This document shows, one piece after another, positions 1-34,197 of a DNA stretch of 64,000 nucleotides. Location: contig CAVNZM010000016.1 in the NCBI GenBank assembly GCA_963693365.1, positions 2,418,001 through 2,482,000 on the forward strand. The letters run 5' to 3'. Made by a program: the position numbers and the translations under genes. Below the pieces are notes generated by a model. It was not told where the DNA came from. It was given only the letters and a program-made list of their open reading frames with translations, and did not search any database. This stretch comes from Amoebidium appalachense. Lineage: Eukaryota > Ichthyosporea. The first letter of the stretch is position 1; each line of letters starts with the position of its first letter.

Positions 1-380
1 CATGTGAGCAACAAGATAAAAAAAAGGCTCGATGATGGATTGCTGGAAGGTGGTTTCGAACCCAAAAAAAACGAGGTGAAGACACAAACTTAATGCTCAG
101 AGAGCAGCAGGGATGGAGGGGTGCAAGTGGTGGTTGAAAGAAAGGGGGGTTTGATGTGTAATAGGGGGACAGACATGCAAACAAGGAGGGAGGAGAGGGA
201 GGGGGAGAGGGAGAGGAAGAGGAGGAGGGAAGAGGAAGAGGGGAGAGAGAGAGAGAGACAAACTGAGAGAGGGTGAGGAAGAGGGAGAGATGAGTACCAT
301 CGTCTGAGGAAGAGAGAAAGGCAGAGGGGTGGGAGGGGTGTGTGGCCAGTTTGTTCGCTGAGTCCTGATGGCATCTATAC

Positions 381-5190
<4,810 letters not shown>

Positions 5191-6894
5191 GATAGAGCCC
5201 GCCTGGTGGAAGTTCAAGGTGGACCATTCACTTTTGTATGAAAGGCGGTGTTTTCAACTAGACATAGCCTGAGAGAGTTGTGGTTGATCTAAATCACAAG
5301 TTCACAAAAAGTCGAAACGCATGTACAAAGCGAAGCTGTTCTAATTAATTGACGAATAAACCTGTCATGTGTAATTCTTTCTCCCTCCCTAAACTGATCA
5401 TTTCACACTGTTGAACGCCGCGAAAAAAAGAGAAAAAAGTCACAAGCGACTCCTCCAAATGGCCAAAGCTACCAAACCCCTTTTCGGTGTCCTTCAGCCG
5501 TCCATCCAGCTCAGGATCCTTTTCTTCAGCAATCAGACATTTGCCTCTAAGAGCCTCTTAGAAAAAAATTGTCACAGGTCAAACACACCATGCTACTGTA
5601 CTTGACTTTTTCTTGCTACTCCCGTTTCAGTCGCTGAAGTAGGACGATGGCTCCCTAGAAGACCCGCTAGAATCCAGCAAGGTGCGGTTACCATATTTGG
5701 TATGCTAGGAGCTATATATGGCAACTGAACTCAAATAGCGCGGCTCAGTGACGTCACAACAGTCGCATCGGGGCCGCGCGTTGGGGCACCCCCGGGATAC
5801 TCCAAGCGGCTACATACTGTGGCCCGAGAGTCTCCTTTCGCAATCGTGGCATTGTATGATTCCTCCCTCCCCCTCCCATTCTCTCCCTCTCTCTCCCTCT
5901 CTCTCTCCCCCCCCTTCCCCCCCTCTCTCTCTCTCAGTCTATACTCTCCCTCTCTCTCCCCCTCTGACTCTCTCCCCCCCCCCCCCTCTCTCTCTCTCTC
6001 CCCCCCCCCCCCCCCCTCCCCGGGCCTTTCGGGCCCCCCTGTCTCTCTCTCTGATCCTCTGTCTCTCTCCCTCTCTCACCTTCCCCCTCTCCCCCTGCCT
6101 CCCCTCCCCCCCCCCCTCCCTCCCTCCAAAAAAAAAAAAATAATAATAAAAATAAAAATAAAAACGTGAGGCGGAGCGCTAGCCTCGCCGGGAATTCTCC
6201 TGCTAAGAAACTCATCGTGCCCGCGGGTACCGGTGCTAGGCGATGATGTATGAGCACAAGTGCATGTGTCAAGCATGTCACATATTCATTGGTTATATTG
6301 TCAATATCACTGGCAATTTAACGCGGGGTTAACATGTCAGCCCGGACACTAAACCCAGGGATAACGTGTGGTTTGCTTATGCTCGCCCCAACATATGGTT
6401 TCTCGCTGACATCGCCATGACAAGCGCACGCCGTTGCTGTTATTATGGGCAAGGTACACGGCGGACACCGAGCAAAAGCACACAGCACTGGGGGAAGCTC
6501 CTGTCATTCCGCACTTTTTTTGGTACACTTTCGTCTTTGGCTTCGTGATGGTGTCAGTTGAAAAGCAGATATTTCTTCCTTGTTTATATATCATCCTGTG
6601 TGTTTGAAGAGCCTTTTCAAATCTCCTATTTTTTGCCGTGGAACCTCAACGAGGATCTCCGAGTTCAAGCTTTTTGGTCCGGAGCAGTACCCAATATATA
6701 TATTGTGTCAAATCCTAGTTTATTGTAAGACCAACATACAACATACATGCAACTTAGTGATTAGGCCCTGAAAAGCAAGACTTCACTTTATTCATCATTG
6801 TCAACACTACCGCACAGCCTCTCTCGCTCTCCTTCAACCCCCTACAGCTTCATTCATTTACACGGAACTTTGCCTACGTGCACTCTCAGTCACC
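5191..6894. other. Intergenic region between two divergent genes
   Basis: This holds the promoter side of the WD40 gene (minus) and of the gene at 6895 (plus). It contains one CRE-like octamer (5749-5756), a CT-rich low-complexity block (about 5850-6130) and otherwise ordinary AT-balanced sequence. I see no gene in it. Confidence 0.5.
5749..5756. promoter_or_regulatory. CRE-like palindrome TGACGTCA
   Basis: Perfect 8-bp palindrome, the consensus site of CREB/ATF-type bZIP factors. It lies about 560 bp upstream of the WD40 start and 1.1 kb upstream of the gene at 6895. Function is inferred from the motif only. Confidence 0.3.
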
Positions 6895-8077
6895 ATGGCA
6901 GAAAATGAATACGTTTTACAGGACACAGACACCAACCCCCACTTGGAGACACCCCAATCCCCAACGAGCACGTTCAACCCCCTTGACACCGTCACTCCCA
7001 TTTTCGACCAAGACACAGAGCGGCCCGAAAACATGAAACCAGATGGGGAAAGGGAAAAGGAAACAGAAAAAATGAATCGAAGTGGTGGTGAGAAATCGAC
7101 GGAGATGAAGAAAGAGGAGGAAGAGACAGAGAGGCCGGAACCCGCAGCAGCAACAGGGGAGGAAAAGGGGGGAGGTCGTGAGAAGGTGGGAGAGGAGAAG
7201 GGAAAAGAGAAGGTGGAAAAGGGGATGGAAAGAGAAATGGGTGAACAAGAGGAAGAAGGAGGGGGAGGAGGAGGAGGAGGAAGGGGAGGGGGGAGATGAA
7301 GGGGTGACGGAGGTTGTTGTGGAGAGGTTTGTGTTTCAGCAGAGGGTGGTAACTATGGGGGCAGCAGAGGTGGAAGAGGGAGAGGAAGAGGAGGAAGAAG
7401 AAGAGGAATTGGGAGAAGAAGCGGGAGTGGAGGAGGAGGGAGGTGTGATGAGACCCACACGCGAACAAGAGAGATTGCACATGTTCACCCCCGCAAGAGC
7501 CCCTGAAACGGTGTCTTCCCTCCGCCGGTTCGTTACCTACAGGGTCCCCTCTATGGCATACCTCTTTTCCGTCCTCACAGACAACACTCTACGTCTTTTT
7601 CTTCTTGTCGTTGCTCTTTTGCTCCTTCCGTTCAACGTCGCGTTTCTCGTTTCAGGTGGGTCTATCCAGGCTCTCGGATACACCATTCAACTCGCAAAAT
7701 CCCTTCTCTTCGACCTTCCATCGATTGTTCTCGAAAAGGGTGGAATCTTCTTCTTCGCGTACGTGCACGTCTCGCGTATTTTTTCCGCGTGGACAAACGA
7801 GTTTGAGCGCAACCCTATCCCGTCCAGTTTCGCTTTTCTTTTCCTTCTCCACGCGATTTTTTACCCGCATGATTCGCACGCCAGCGTCGCGGAAGTGTGG
7901 CGTTCGTTGAAGCACGCAACTAGGGAGGTGTGGAGGGCGGGGAAGAAGGCGGTGTGGCACGTGTGGGGGGAGATGACGTTTACGCGAGTGATGCAGGGGG
8001 CGTTGGTGGTGGGGCTGGTGAGGGGACTGGCACAGACGATGGAGGTTGGGGTGAAGACGGTTGCTGGAGCCTGCTAG
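6895..8077 (+). CDS. Unrecognised acidic protein with hydrophobic C-terminal half; apparent frameshift
   Basis: I do not recognise the family. The first frame runs 6895-7299 from a good initiation context (CACCATGG); the second is open up to the stop at 8075-8077. They overlap in a GA/G-rich tract (about 7240-7300), and the total length is one base more than a multiple of three, so a one-base indel (real or a sequencing error) is the simplest reading and the product would be about 393 residues. The N-terminal half is Glu/Lys/Gly-rich and disordered-looking. The C-terminal part (7530-8075) is not low complexity: it has a strong membrane segment (LRLFLLVVALLLLPFNVAFLV), a second hydrophobic stretch (GIFFFAYVHV) and a third (SSFAFLFLLHAIF), then an amphipathic basic region and a final hydrophobic stretch. 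An integral membrane protein is inferred. No intron is needed. Confidence 0.6.
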
Positions 8078-8166
8078 AATACGCTAGAAGGTGTTGTTCT
8101 ACGTTGGCTCACTCAAGTTTTTTTTTTTCTTTTTTCTTTCTTTTTTTTTGGGGGGGGGGTGCCGGT

Positions 8167-8211
<45 letters not shown>

Positions 8212-9593
8212 ATTATCGGTTTTTTTTTTTTTTGGTTTTTTTTTTTGACGGCCGTTAAAACCTGAGTTTGTACAAGGAGCCAATGAGTGAGTGTGCGCGT
8301 GTTGTGATTTTATGCACTGCCTATGATGGTAGCCGCACACAGCCCTTTAAATTTCTTGGAGATTTTTATAATGGACGGTATTCTTATCCCTTTGATTTTG
8401 AAATTACTATTAGAACACACTATCCCTCCTTGGCCTATGCTGCCCAAGTTACTTTTCCCCCTTTCAAAAAAAATTCTTTTTTGGTCTTTGTTTCCACACT
8501 GGTTCAATCAAATGGGGGGTTCTGTGGTTGTCTGATGGTGAGGGTTGTGTGGTTTGGGCACTAAACTTAACTCTCCTCCCCTAAAGTGTGGTTATGACCC
8601 GGTGGAATGTGGTTTTATCCGAAATCTCTTTCTTATACATATCACTTGTACAGCCTGCACCGTCCTGAGCGCCGAGACTCTCAGACGTACCATATCACGC
8701 ACCTAATATGAGTGCATATGACTCATTGAATTAAAGTTGCCAATTGTGCTGTGTTCCCCCCCCCCCTCCCCCCCCAACCCCACCCCACCCCTCCCTGCAC
8801 TCCCTTCCGCAGCTTTCCCGCTGCAGCTGTTTTGGATTACATTCTCCCTCTATGATGCTCCATACAGTCTGTATTTGCTACCAATTACTCACAAAATTAC
8901 CATGGCCAAATATCCCCCATCCCCACCCCTCCCCCCTTCCGCCCCTTCAGAGTATTATGTCCCCAAACTGAACACTGCTCACCCGATCTCATACATCAAA
9001 CATACACGTGTACACGAACCCAAGTGCACGTATAGTCGGTGCATCGATGTCCAAGATGTCCAAATCTTGCGATCATGCCCCGGTTTAAGTGCATGCCCCG
9101 GTTGATCGTGCGAATCGCAAGAGTAAGTTGTCTTGGTTCTAAACGGGCATAAATAATAAATGATTTCATGGTGGAAGTATTACAAAGCCTTTTATTCGGA
9201 GTGCTATATAGAGAGCATGGAGATGTAAAAAGAGATGCTCGTCCTGCTATCGTAATGTTCAACGTTAGCTAATTAATTGGTCACTGAGGGTGGCTTGTGA
9301 AGAAATGACGTCACACATTCCCTTCGGTGAGACTATTACACTGATGTTCACATTCAGATCGTAGACTATGTACCCGCCCATGCACAAAAACTGGGCGGTC
9401 ATGTGGTTTTGCCTACACAACAAAAAGGAACCTTGCGTTTTCTCATGATCAACCCAACTGTTTAGTTCAGCCAGTCTTGTTCTCTTTAACTCACGACAAG
9501 ATGCTAGCATCACCTCCTAGATAACAACACCACCACCCACCCGCGCCCTCCCCGCCGGCCTTTCAACTCGTTCGCCTTCATTATCTTACCAAC
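8078..9593. other. Spacer between 6895 gene and RPP21
   Basis: It starts with a T-run/G-run/T-run block (8118-8246), followed by AT-balanced sequence with no recognisable gene. A perfect TGACGTCA lies at 9306-9313, 281 bp upstream of the RPP21 ATG. The 98-codon open frame at 8268-8564 has no recognisable features and was not called. Confidence 0.5.
9306..9313. promoter_or_regulatory. CRE-like palindrome TGACGTCA upstream of RPP21
   Basis: Second perfect CREB/ATF consensus octamer in the window, 281 bp upstream of the RPP21 start codon. Regulatory role inferred from motif and position. Confidence 0.3.
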
Positions 9594-13248
<3,655 letters not shown>

Positions 13249-14029
13249 TCCGCATTTGTCGTGTTGGTATGATGATATTAGTTGTCGTGTCATACTATTT
13301 GATCTCTTTGCTTTTCCAGTTGTAATTGCCATTGTAAGGGTTTTGTTATGATATTTCGTCTTTTTTTTTTTCCTGTGCAACGTGTCGTTTGTTCTGAATG
13401 TATGGATACTCTTTCCGCCTTGCGTGTTCTGGTGTAGGAAATAATCAATCGGAATGGACTGCTATTAGCCATATATAGTTCCATAACTTTAAAAAGCTTC
13501 GATATGTATGTATGAAGGTTGGGTTGCCTCAACGTAAGCATGTCGTTGTTTATTGCTATGTCTTTCCTTATATGGTTGTGTTTGCTTTCCTTATATGGTT
13601 GGAGTTGTGCCACACTCCATATGTCACTATACATATGACGAATTTTCCACGTTGTTCTGTGAGAGTTCTTCCGTAGGTTCCGCGTGCGTGTCGCCAAGTT
13701 ACTTTTGAATGTGAGGTTATTCTTTCTTTCTTACCTGCGAATCTCTCAAATGTATGTATGTATGCAAAGGGTTTCATATGTATGCATGAAGGGTTATTGG
13801 GTCGTTTCAACTTGGAAGCAATCTGGGCTGCTGGTCAGCTCTTAAATGTGTGATGTGTTTGCCATGTTCGTTGTGTGCGCATTTTCAGTACCCGCCCCTC
13901 CCCACCCTCTCCTCCCCCTCAAAAATTTAAATAAGAAAGAGAAGCTGAAAGATGTGCACACATTCACACTCACTCTCTCATGCACACGCACGCGCATACA
14001 CACATACACAGACACACACACACTCACGT

Positions 14030-14073
<44 letters not shown>

Positions 14074-14301
14074 ACTCTCTCTCCTCCCCCCCCTCCCTCC
14101 CCCTCTGATCACTTACTCACTCTCACTCACTCTCTTTCTCTCACTAGCTCCGCCACACTCCCTCGTGGTTCACTCACTCAATTCTCACTCACGTGCACAG
14201 CACACCCAAAAGAAAAGAAAAAAAAAGAAGAAAATTTAATTCGAGCAGCATGGGGGTAAACCAGCTGTGTTGGTGTGCCTTTAGGGAAAGGGGAGCCTGC
14301 T

Positions 14302-14336
<35 letters not shown>

Positions 14337-15022
14337 GTTATACCGAAATTTAATTAACGAATATGTTGGCATTTCTGGCCTGTGCGCCATACATTTCCAT
14401 ATATAGACAAAATTAATTTATGATCCAGATTGGGGACATCACCTGTTTTCTTTTACTGACAGCTCCACACTAAATTTTGCTAAGGTATATCTCGTGGTTG
14501 TCCTTAATCATCCCCAGAGGTACATGCTTCTATTTCCTATATTATATACCGGCTTCAAGCATTTATGACCAAGCACGTGCACTAACTCCCCCCCTCCCCC
14601 CCCCCCCCCCCCCCCCCCCCTTCTTCCCCCCCCCCCCCACCGCCCCACCCCCAACCAACCAACCAACCAACCAAAAGAAAAAAAAAAAGAAAAAAAAGAA
14701 AAAAAGAACCACTTATAGTAACCACCATTTTTCTTGCTTCTATTCGGTTGGGTCCCATTAGAGCTCTTAATTATATCCAAAAAAAAATAGGGATAATCGA
14801 TTGCCCACACAGAGCCACATACTCTTCATTTCTAAATCTCATTAATATTTAAAGGATTAAACCCATAAAAATGCAGCTCTTGAGTAGAGGAACACTCAAA
14901 ACTTCTTAGAAACCATTAAATTAAAAGTCTTATACGCCCACCTACATTGTGCATGTGCATTCGTATATAATTGGTTCTGATCACTATATTAGTAATCATA
15001 TAGGGCAAGCCATGCAGGCGTT
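13249..15022. other. Spacer between convergent RPP21 and HAP2
   Basis: Shared 3' flank of two convergent genes. It contains T-rich sequence after RPP21, two CCTTATATGG boxes (13566-13575, 13589-13598), a (CA)n at about 14031-14071, a poly-G run at 14302-14334 and a poly-C/poly-A block (14588-14707). No gene seen. Confidence 0.5.
13560..13603. repeat. Two-copy 23-bp repeat with CArG boxes
   Basis: Two direct copies of a unit CTTTCCTTATATGGTTG, 23 bp apart, each with a perfect CC(A/T)6GG box. Confidence 0.5.
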
Positions 15023-27830
<12,808 letters not shown>

Positions 27831-27927
27831 TTTTGGTGTCTGTATATGTACGTGTTGGGCAGTCAGGTATTTTGCATCCCCGCCCGCCCAACAACAACCC
27901 TCCCCTTCTCCCCCCTTCCCCCCCCAA

Positions 27928-27931
27928 AAAA

Positions 27932-27974
<43 letters not shown>

Positions 27975-27977
27975 ATA
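27928..27977. repeat. (AAAT)n microsatellite
   Basis: About twelve uninterrupted tetranucleotide units just upstream of the HAP2 start region. Confidence 0.9.
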
Positions 27978-28032
27978 GAAAACGAAAGAATGAAAGAAAG
28001 AATGAAAGAAAAGGTAAAGAGAAGGAAAAGGA

Positions 28033-28073
<41 letters not shown>

Positions 28074-28220
28074 AAAAAAAAAAAAAAAGGAAAAGAAAAA
28101 AGGAAGAATAAAGAAAGAAAGGAAGAGGAAAATCGATGTGAAAAAAGAAATGTGTGCCTGCGCGAGCGCGCGCGTATGTGTTGGGATGGCGGTGGTGGTG
28201 GTGGTTGGGGGTTGTTGTGT

Positions 28221-28272
<52 letters not shown>

Positions 28273-28812
28273 GGGGAGGGGGGGGAGGGGGGGGGATAGA
28301 TGTTCTGTATGTGTGGGTGACTGCACTGAAAGGATATGATGTTTATGTCAATGAGTAAACATTATGCATGTTTTTGTGGGCCTCAGCCGGTCTTTTGGTA
28401 AATCCAGTGTTTGTTGACGTGCACCTTAGGCTGTGTGTTGGTATATTAAAATGCCAGTAATGTGAGTTTTTACACAGGTGCTAAATTTCCTTACCAATAG
28501 CCTAGTATAGTACATGCCATTGGGGCTCCGTGTGTGTGTTCATGTGTGTGCGAGTGAATTTGTGTTCCATGTGCACCTGTTCATAGATCATCCGAATGCG
28601 GTATTAAATGGTGGGTTCAAATTCAAGTTGAAAGATGAATGCCGCAAGATTAGAACACATGGCACCGTGTGCGTGCAACATTTATTGAGCCTCAGTACAT
28701 ATGGTTCAGTATGGGACCCAAATAACGTATGTGTGTGTGTGCGTGTGCGTGTGTGTGTGCGTGTACGTGTGCGTGTGCGTATGTGCGTGTGCGCGTTCGT
28801 ATGTGTGTGCGT

Positions 28813-28901
<89 letters not shown>

Positions 28902-28965
28902 CTGTGTGCGTGTGTGTGTGCGTGTGTGCGTGTGTGCGTGTGTGCGTGTGTGCGTGTGTGTGTGT

Positions 28966-29015
<50 letters not shown>

Positions 29016-30077
29016 CAGCGCTGCTGATCTCTCTAACGAACGTAAAAATATAAAAAAGGCCTACACGAGGAGCTACATTTTGGTTATTGCACACAAAACG
29101 TACCTGTAAAACGATTTGGATAATCTGCTGCAATTGGTGTTGTTTCTGCCAGCACAGGCTTCTTCTGTGTACTGGCTGGCCTAGGTTTTTAGTGGCTGAA
29201 TTGATAACTGCAGTTCTCTTTAACTATATTTGGCACTCAAATGCAATGCGGTCCTTTATAGATGGGTTTCTAAGTACAAATTATGTATTTCCTGTTGGTG
29301 TGTCGTAGTGTTGTAGGACGAGGTTGTAGCTAACAGGCACCTCCTACACTTTTGAACCTGTGTGTGTCGTGAGTTATACCGTGCTTAGCTTCAGATTTTT
29401 TGACAGCCATACAACAACAACAGTTACCTATACGATAGCCTGCCTTATTTATATAAATCTAAGCGCTGTGACAAGTGCAACTATGAGAGCAACACAACCA
29501 CTCTGCCCTTTTACCCGCGAGCGCGATATTTCAGACGTTACCCCACGGCGAACTTCGTGCCAAAAGTTGAGCTGCGGAGGCTCACGAGCTGTGATTGGTG
29601 TCCCAAACCAGTCTTCACCTGCATGATTACAGACTATACAAAGTCCTTAAAGCATTGTTAAATTTTATAAAATCTCCTTAATCGTCATTTTAAATGCTTT
29701 TTAAATTTGTTGTGGAAAAGCATATTGGCGATGCACCATCCGCCAATCATGTTCCGCAACTAGATTGCGCGAAACACCAATCCGAAATGCGCTTGCTCCA
29801 AAGGAATTTGTATCTGTTTACTCAGTAGATCTGCGGGCATATCTGCCCGCATACACGTACATATATAGAACATGTGCACATGAAACACTGAGGATGTACG
29901 GTCTCGAACGCTGAGACTGGGTCAGACATTGTGTCAGTATATAGTATGGGTGGCGTGAAGGAGACGGAAGAGCGGAAAGACAGAGGAAGCCGGTGGAAAG
30001 AGGGACCCCCTTAGGCAGGCCTGGGATGAGGGGCCGGGCCCGGAGAGGGGGGAGCGGGGAGGGAGAGAGGGGGGAGG

Positions 30078-30122
<45 letters not shown>

Positions 30123-30771
30123 CGGAGGTAGTTTACCGGGATCCAAAGACTAGGAAACAAGTTGAGAGGGGGGGTGAGGGGGTGGGTGGGGGGGGGGGGG
30201 GGGGGGGGTTAACGTTGGATACGAGTGGATATTATGGATTTAATTAAAGCCTATTAGCCACTAGGTTTGAAGTCTACCAGCTGCAGGAAGCCAGTAACTG
30301 TTGCTAGTAGCTACGAGTCAACTGCACATTGTCCATGCCAACACAAGCTTGTAGCAGGCCGCTTCTCCTCCCCCTTCCCGGGGACCCCCACAAACACCTA
30401 CACACACAGGGCCCCTAGGCCCCCGCCACTCCTAGGGTACCCAGGGCCTCCCCCACGTCCGCCGGATCCTTCTCCCTCCCTTCCGTTCCCCCCAGTGGCA
30501 CCCTCCCCTCCCCCTTCCCCCTCCGATTCCCCGCGCCCCCTCCTCCCGCGAGAACCACCGGACCGAAACACCGCCACCACCACCACCATCCCCGTCATAA
30601 CCATCACACACAAAACATGCACACATATCAATATATCCACACCTAGACACACGTATGCACAAAGCAAAAAGTCCGGAGGGAGAAGGATGTGCATGCCAGA
30701 CTGCCAGAGGCCCAGTAGTCGGAACTTGGGGAAACGTTTTTTGTTTTTGTTTTTTTGTCTTTTTTTTTTTT

Positions 30772-30820
<49 letters not shown>

Positions 30821-31319
30821 TAATTTTTTCTTGGCCCTGGCTTTATTATCTCACATATATCCATGTAATAAGACGAATGTCTAGATAAGGGTATAGAAGG
30901 GAATGTTGACCCTAAATCGTTGCACCGATTGAGTGTTGTCACGGCCACAATGATACCTCCAGCCTATGATATCGGCTGGATTTGTCCAAACCATCGGCCG
31001 GAAATGCTCAGTCATAAATGTCCTTTCTCACACTCATCATGCCCCACTCCTCATCACCTCCCCCCCCTCCCCCCATCTCAGTAAATTCACCGCTCTAAGA
31101 GTACTCGTGTTAAAGTAATAAAAATTCTTCAAGTTAAGATTGTTAATGTAATTCTAACTTTTCAAGCGCAAGAGAATATTAGATAATCTGTAAATCAGTT
31201 ACTTAGGGAATGTCAAAATGAGTAGTCCCCCCCCCTCCCCCACCCCCCCCCCCTTTCCCCCCCCTGCCCACGCGCCCCACCTGGCTCTCCACGTATACCA
31301 TATGCTTTCTACCACAGGC

Positions 31320-31450
31320 ATTTGTCTTTTTCATACCCACAATCAGAGAACACAAAACAGGGTTTTGCATATTCGTAACTGATGCATGGATACTGCTGGT
31401 GACCAATCTACGACTACTCAGTGCACAGCACATGTGCACATAGATTTGAT
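31320..31450 (+). repeat. Dispersed repeat B, partial copy
   Basis: Shares the CCCACAATCA-G--CACAAA core and the following TGCATGGA with the longer copies at 32463 and 39950. Confidence 0.4.
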
Positions 31451-32285
31451 TTCTTGGTCACCTCAAAAACATGTAGCAGAAGCAAATAAACCTTGCATGT
31501 ATATGGGTCCAATGCGCAAGCCAAATATGATCGATTTTGTATGATGGTGGGAATATGGCAACCTTTTTTCCAACGTTTGCCTTATAAGTACTACCTTCTG
31601 CTCCATCGCCGCCAGGCAGATGATATCTGCATCATGATACTAACGAAGCATACGCCATACACGTTCCTACCTTTATCATAGAATAAACCTAGGCCCTTTG
31701 AACCATGCATGTATATATGGTGCCATTAAGAGTGTTACTTTCCAACCTCGCCACTCCTTCTTCAACAGAAAACTGCCTGTCGTTCTTTAGTTTTCTCAAC
31801 TCCTGAGTCCTTTATTACATTAACTCCCCACCTTCCCCCCTTTCCAATCTCACTATAGTGTCTAATAACCTAAGTCGGCACGAGGTCATCCGGGTCAGAA
31901 TGGGAATATGTAGACTTGAAGAAGTGCATGATATGAACGCAGTACCAGAATGAGTTCTCACAAGAGTTGCTGTTCAACACACACACACAAACATCACAGA
32001 AGTTATGTCGTAAATTCGGAGATTTGATGGAAATACAATAGTCTAAGATTCCGTCTGTGTAATCTGTGCAGCTATAAGTTAATGTGCCTGGCCCGCCTGG
32101 ATAACTGGTTCTCTGTAAGTGTCTGTGGGAAATGTATGCTTAGAGGATCACGGAGGAGGAGGGGCGGGGTGGGGCGGGGCAGGGGGAGGGAGGAGCGGGG
32201 GGCGCAGAGAAGGGGGCAGGGGGGGGGGGAGGGGGGGAGGGGGGGCAGAGAAGGGGGCATGGGGGGGGGGGGGGGGGGGGGGGGG

Positions 32286-32400
32286 GATTAGGTGTCACAT
32301 TACGAAGTGCACACTTGAGACGCAACAAATTGATGCAGATCAACAAGCCCACATCAAAGAGTATGCATCGTAAGCTGGGCCCATCATGAAGGGGAACGCG
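32286..32400 (+). repeat. Dispersed repeat A, copy
   Basis: Follows a poly-G run. Contains GAAGTGCACACTTGA, TGATGCAG and CAAAGAGTATGCAT with the trailing GGGCCCATCAT of the family seen in the CCR4 introns. Confidence 0.6.
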
Positions 32401-32462
32401 GAAGGGAGTGGTGGTGGTGGTGGTGGTCGGGGGGGAGGGGGGGGGGGGGGGGGGGGGGGGGT

Positions 32463-32693
32463 GATTTAGACCTGACTCAACACCTACTGAGTGTTGCCAT
32501 GGCATAGTATTACCTACTGTGTCTATCCGCTGGCTTTGTCCCAATGGCTTTCCCGGACATGCTAGATCATAAGAGCTCGTTCTTACACTCGAAGTGCCAT
32601 TATATATACCCTTCCCTCTCCCTCCCCCCCCCCCCCCCCCCCTCCCCCCCTCATCTTCCTCCCTTTCCTCCCCCTCCCTCCCCTTGCCCCCTT

Positions 32694-32724
<31 letters not shown>

Positions 32725-33125
32725 ACGCACACACACACAGTCTTCCCTTCGGCACTCTTTCAATCCCACAATCACGGAGCACAAATTTTGGTTTGCCATT
32801 TAGATGGCTTGTGCATAGGGTAGTTGGTTGGCCATTTAACGATCATGGGTGTACATCACATATGCATGTGCAAGAAAACCTCACCCCACTCCAAAACCAT
32901 TTTTCAATGCTGCAGCAGTGGGTCTCGACATATGTGTGTCAGGTACAAAAAGGCCAGCCCAAATCATATATCATGCAAAACTTGGTAAGGCAGTATTTAA
33001 ATAGCCTTTGTGTCTGTTTAGCAATAAGTAGGGTTTTTTTTTAACCTTTCTTGTGAAGGCCTTATTTCATGCCGCTTCTATGGGTGCCACTGGGTACCGG
33101 TGTAACATCCGGTCGCATTAGGCCC
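32463..33125 (+). repeat. Dispersed repeat B, long copy
   Basis: Aligns by eye, in the same order, with 39950-40520: CTGAGTG(T/C)TGCCA(T/C)GGCATA, then TTCTTAC-ACTCGAA, a poly-C block, GGCACT-TTTCAA-CCACAAT, TGCATATGCATG-type words, then TAGTATT-ATATAGCC and (G/T)TTTTAACCT--TTG-AGGCCT. No coding capacity recognised; probably an old transposable element. Confidence 0.6.
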
Positions 33126-33283
33126 TAGTCACTCTGAGTGCTGTCTTCCTGCGGCCTCTTCTTCTTCTTCTTCTTCTTCTTCTTCTTTTTTTTATTTTTT
33201 ATGTTGCCGTCACGCAGCGTAGTAGGGCCAAGCCACTTACGTTAGTCAGCGGGTACAAAGCATTGGGGACTAATTAGGCCCGA

Positions 33284-33330
33284 TAGTCAAGTCGGTGCTT
33301 CCAAATCGGAAGCAAGACGTCGTTCAACCC
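33284..33330 (+). other. Degenerate tRNA-like Pol III promoter (box A/box B)
   Basis: TAGTCAAGTCGG at 33284 fits the box A consensus and GTTCAACCC at 33322 fits box B, 38 nt apart. Between them is a 5-bp stem with a 7-nt loop (GCTTC-GAAGC). U33 is missing and no acceptor stem forms, so this is a tRNA relic or a SINE head, not a working tRNA. Confidence 0.35.
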
Positions 33331-33374
33331 CGACATATGCATGAAAATCAATCACCTTCGTGCTGTATATACAG

Positions 33375-33600
33375 CACAAGCCCCTAAGGCAACCACACCA
33401 ACACCGAATTTGGCATTTTCTGTTGGCATTTTTGGCAGCTCATCTCGTGTTTTATGAGCCCTGCCCAAAATTATACCGTAGACTAAGGTGCATATCTCTG
33501 CCATACCGTAAATTCACTCTTAGTTATCACCATCAGCCAGGTATCTCGAGGTGGTCTGGAACCGAAGGTGTGTTGGGTGATATGACTGTCGCCCTCTCAA
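33375..33600 (+). repeat. Dispersed repeat C, copy 1
   Basis: Shares GGCAACCACACCAA-ACC and ATCACC(A/G)TCAGCCA with 38550-38770, with intervening sequence in the same order. Confidence 0.45.
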
Positions 33601-33681
33601 AATATGGTGGTGAAACGGGATACAGCTAGTGCCGCGTGGCACATACAAATACACGCACACATGTACAACACGCGCAGGCGT

Positions 33682-33796
<115 letters not shown>

Positions 33797-34166
33797 GAAT
33801 AAAAATATTTCCCCTTTTGCCCAGTGACCTTGCCACTAAAGGTCAACGGGAACAAGTGAACTTAAGATTCTGGCCAACCCCTTTTGGTTTTTAAACGGCC
33901 ATTGGCAGTGGTGGAGGGCGAGGGGAGAGGGAGGGAGGAAGGGGGGGGGGGGGGGGGGGGGGAGGGAGATAGTCAGGGGAAGGGGGGGGGGGGGGGGGGG
34001 GGGGGTGATTAAGGGGAGATGTTCATACACAGGCATCTCATGGCGAGGCAACTTGTGTAAGTATGACATTGTGATATATGGGTTGTTCACAGAAAATGTC
34101 TTGAAGCCAAACCACCATGGGCTGTGCAGAACGTCGTTCACATGCCCTTATGATCACGTGCTCCCC

Positions 34167-34197
<31 letters not shown>

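Noticed and set aside
8268-8564. 98-codon plus frame downstream of the 6895 gene
   Set aside because: Not low complexity, but no recognisable domain, no good start context and no splice partners; could be 3' UTR or spacer.
33284-33330. Possible functional tRNA
   Set aside because: Box A and box B fit, but U33 is missing and no acceptor stem forms; kept only as a tRNA-like relic.
33360-33377. 18-bp perfect palindrome GTGCTGTATATACAGCAC
   Set aside because: Single short palindrome with no partner site or gene context; not enough for a regulatory call.
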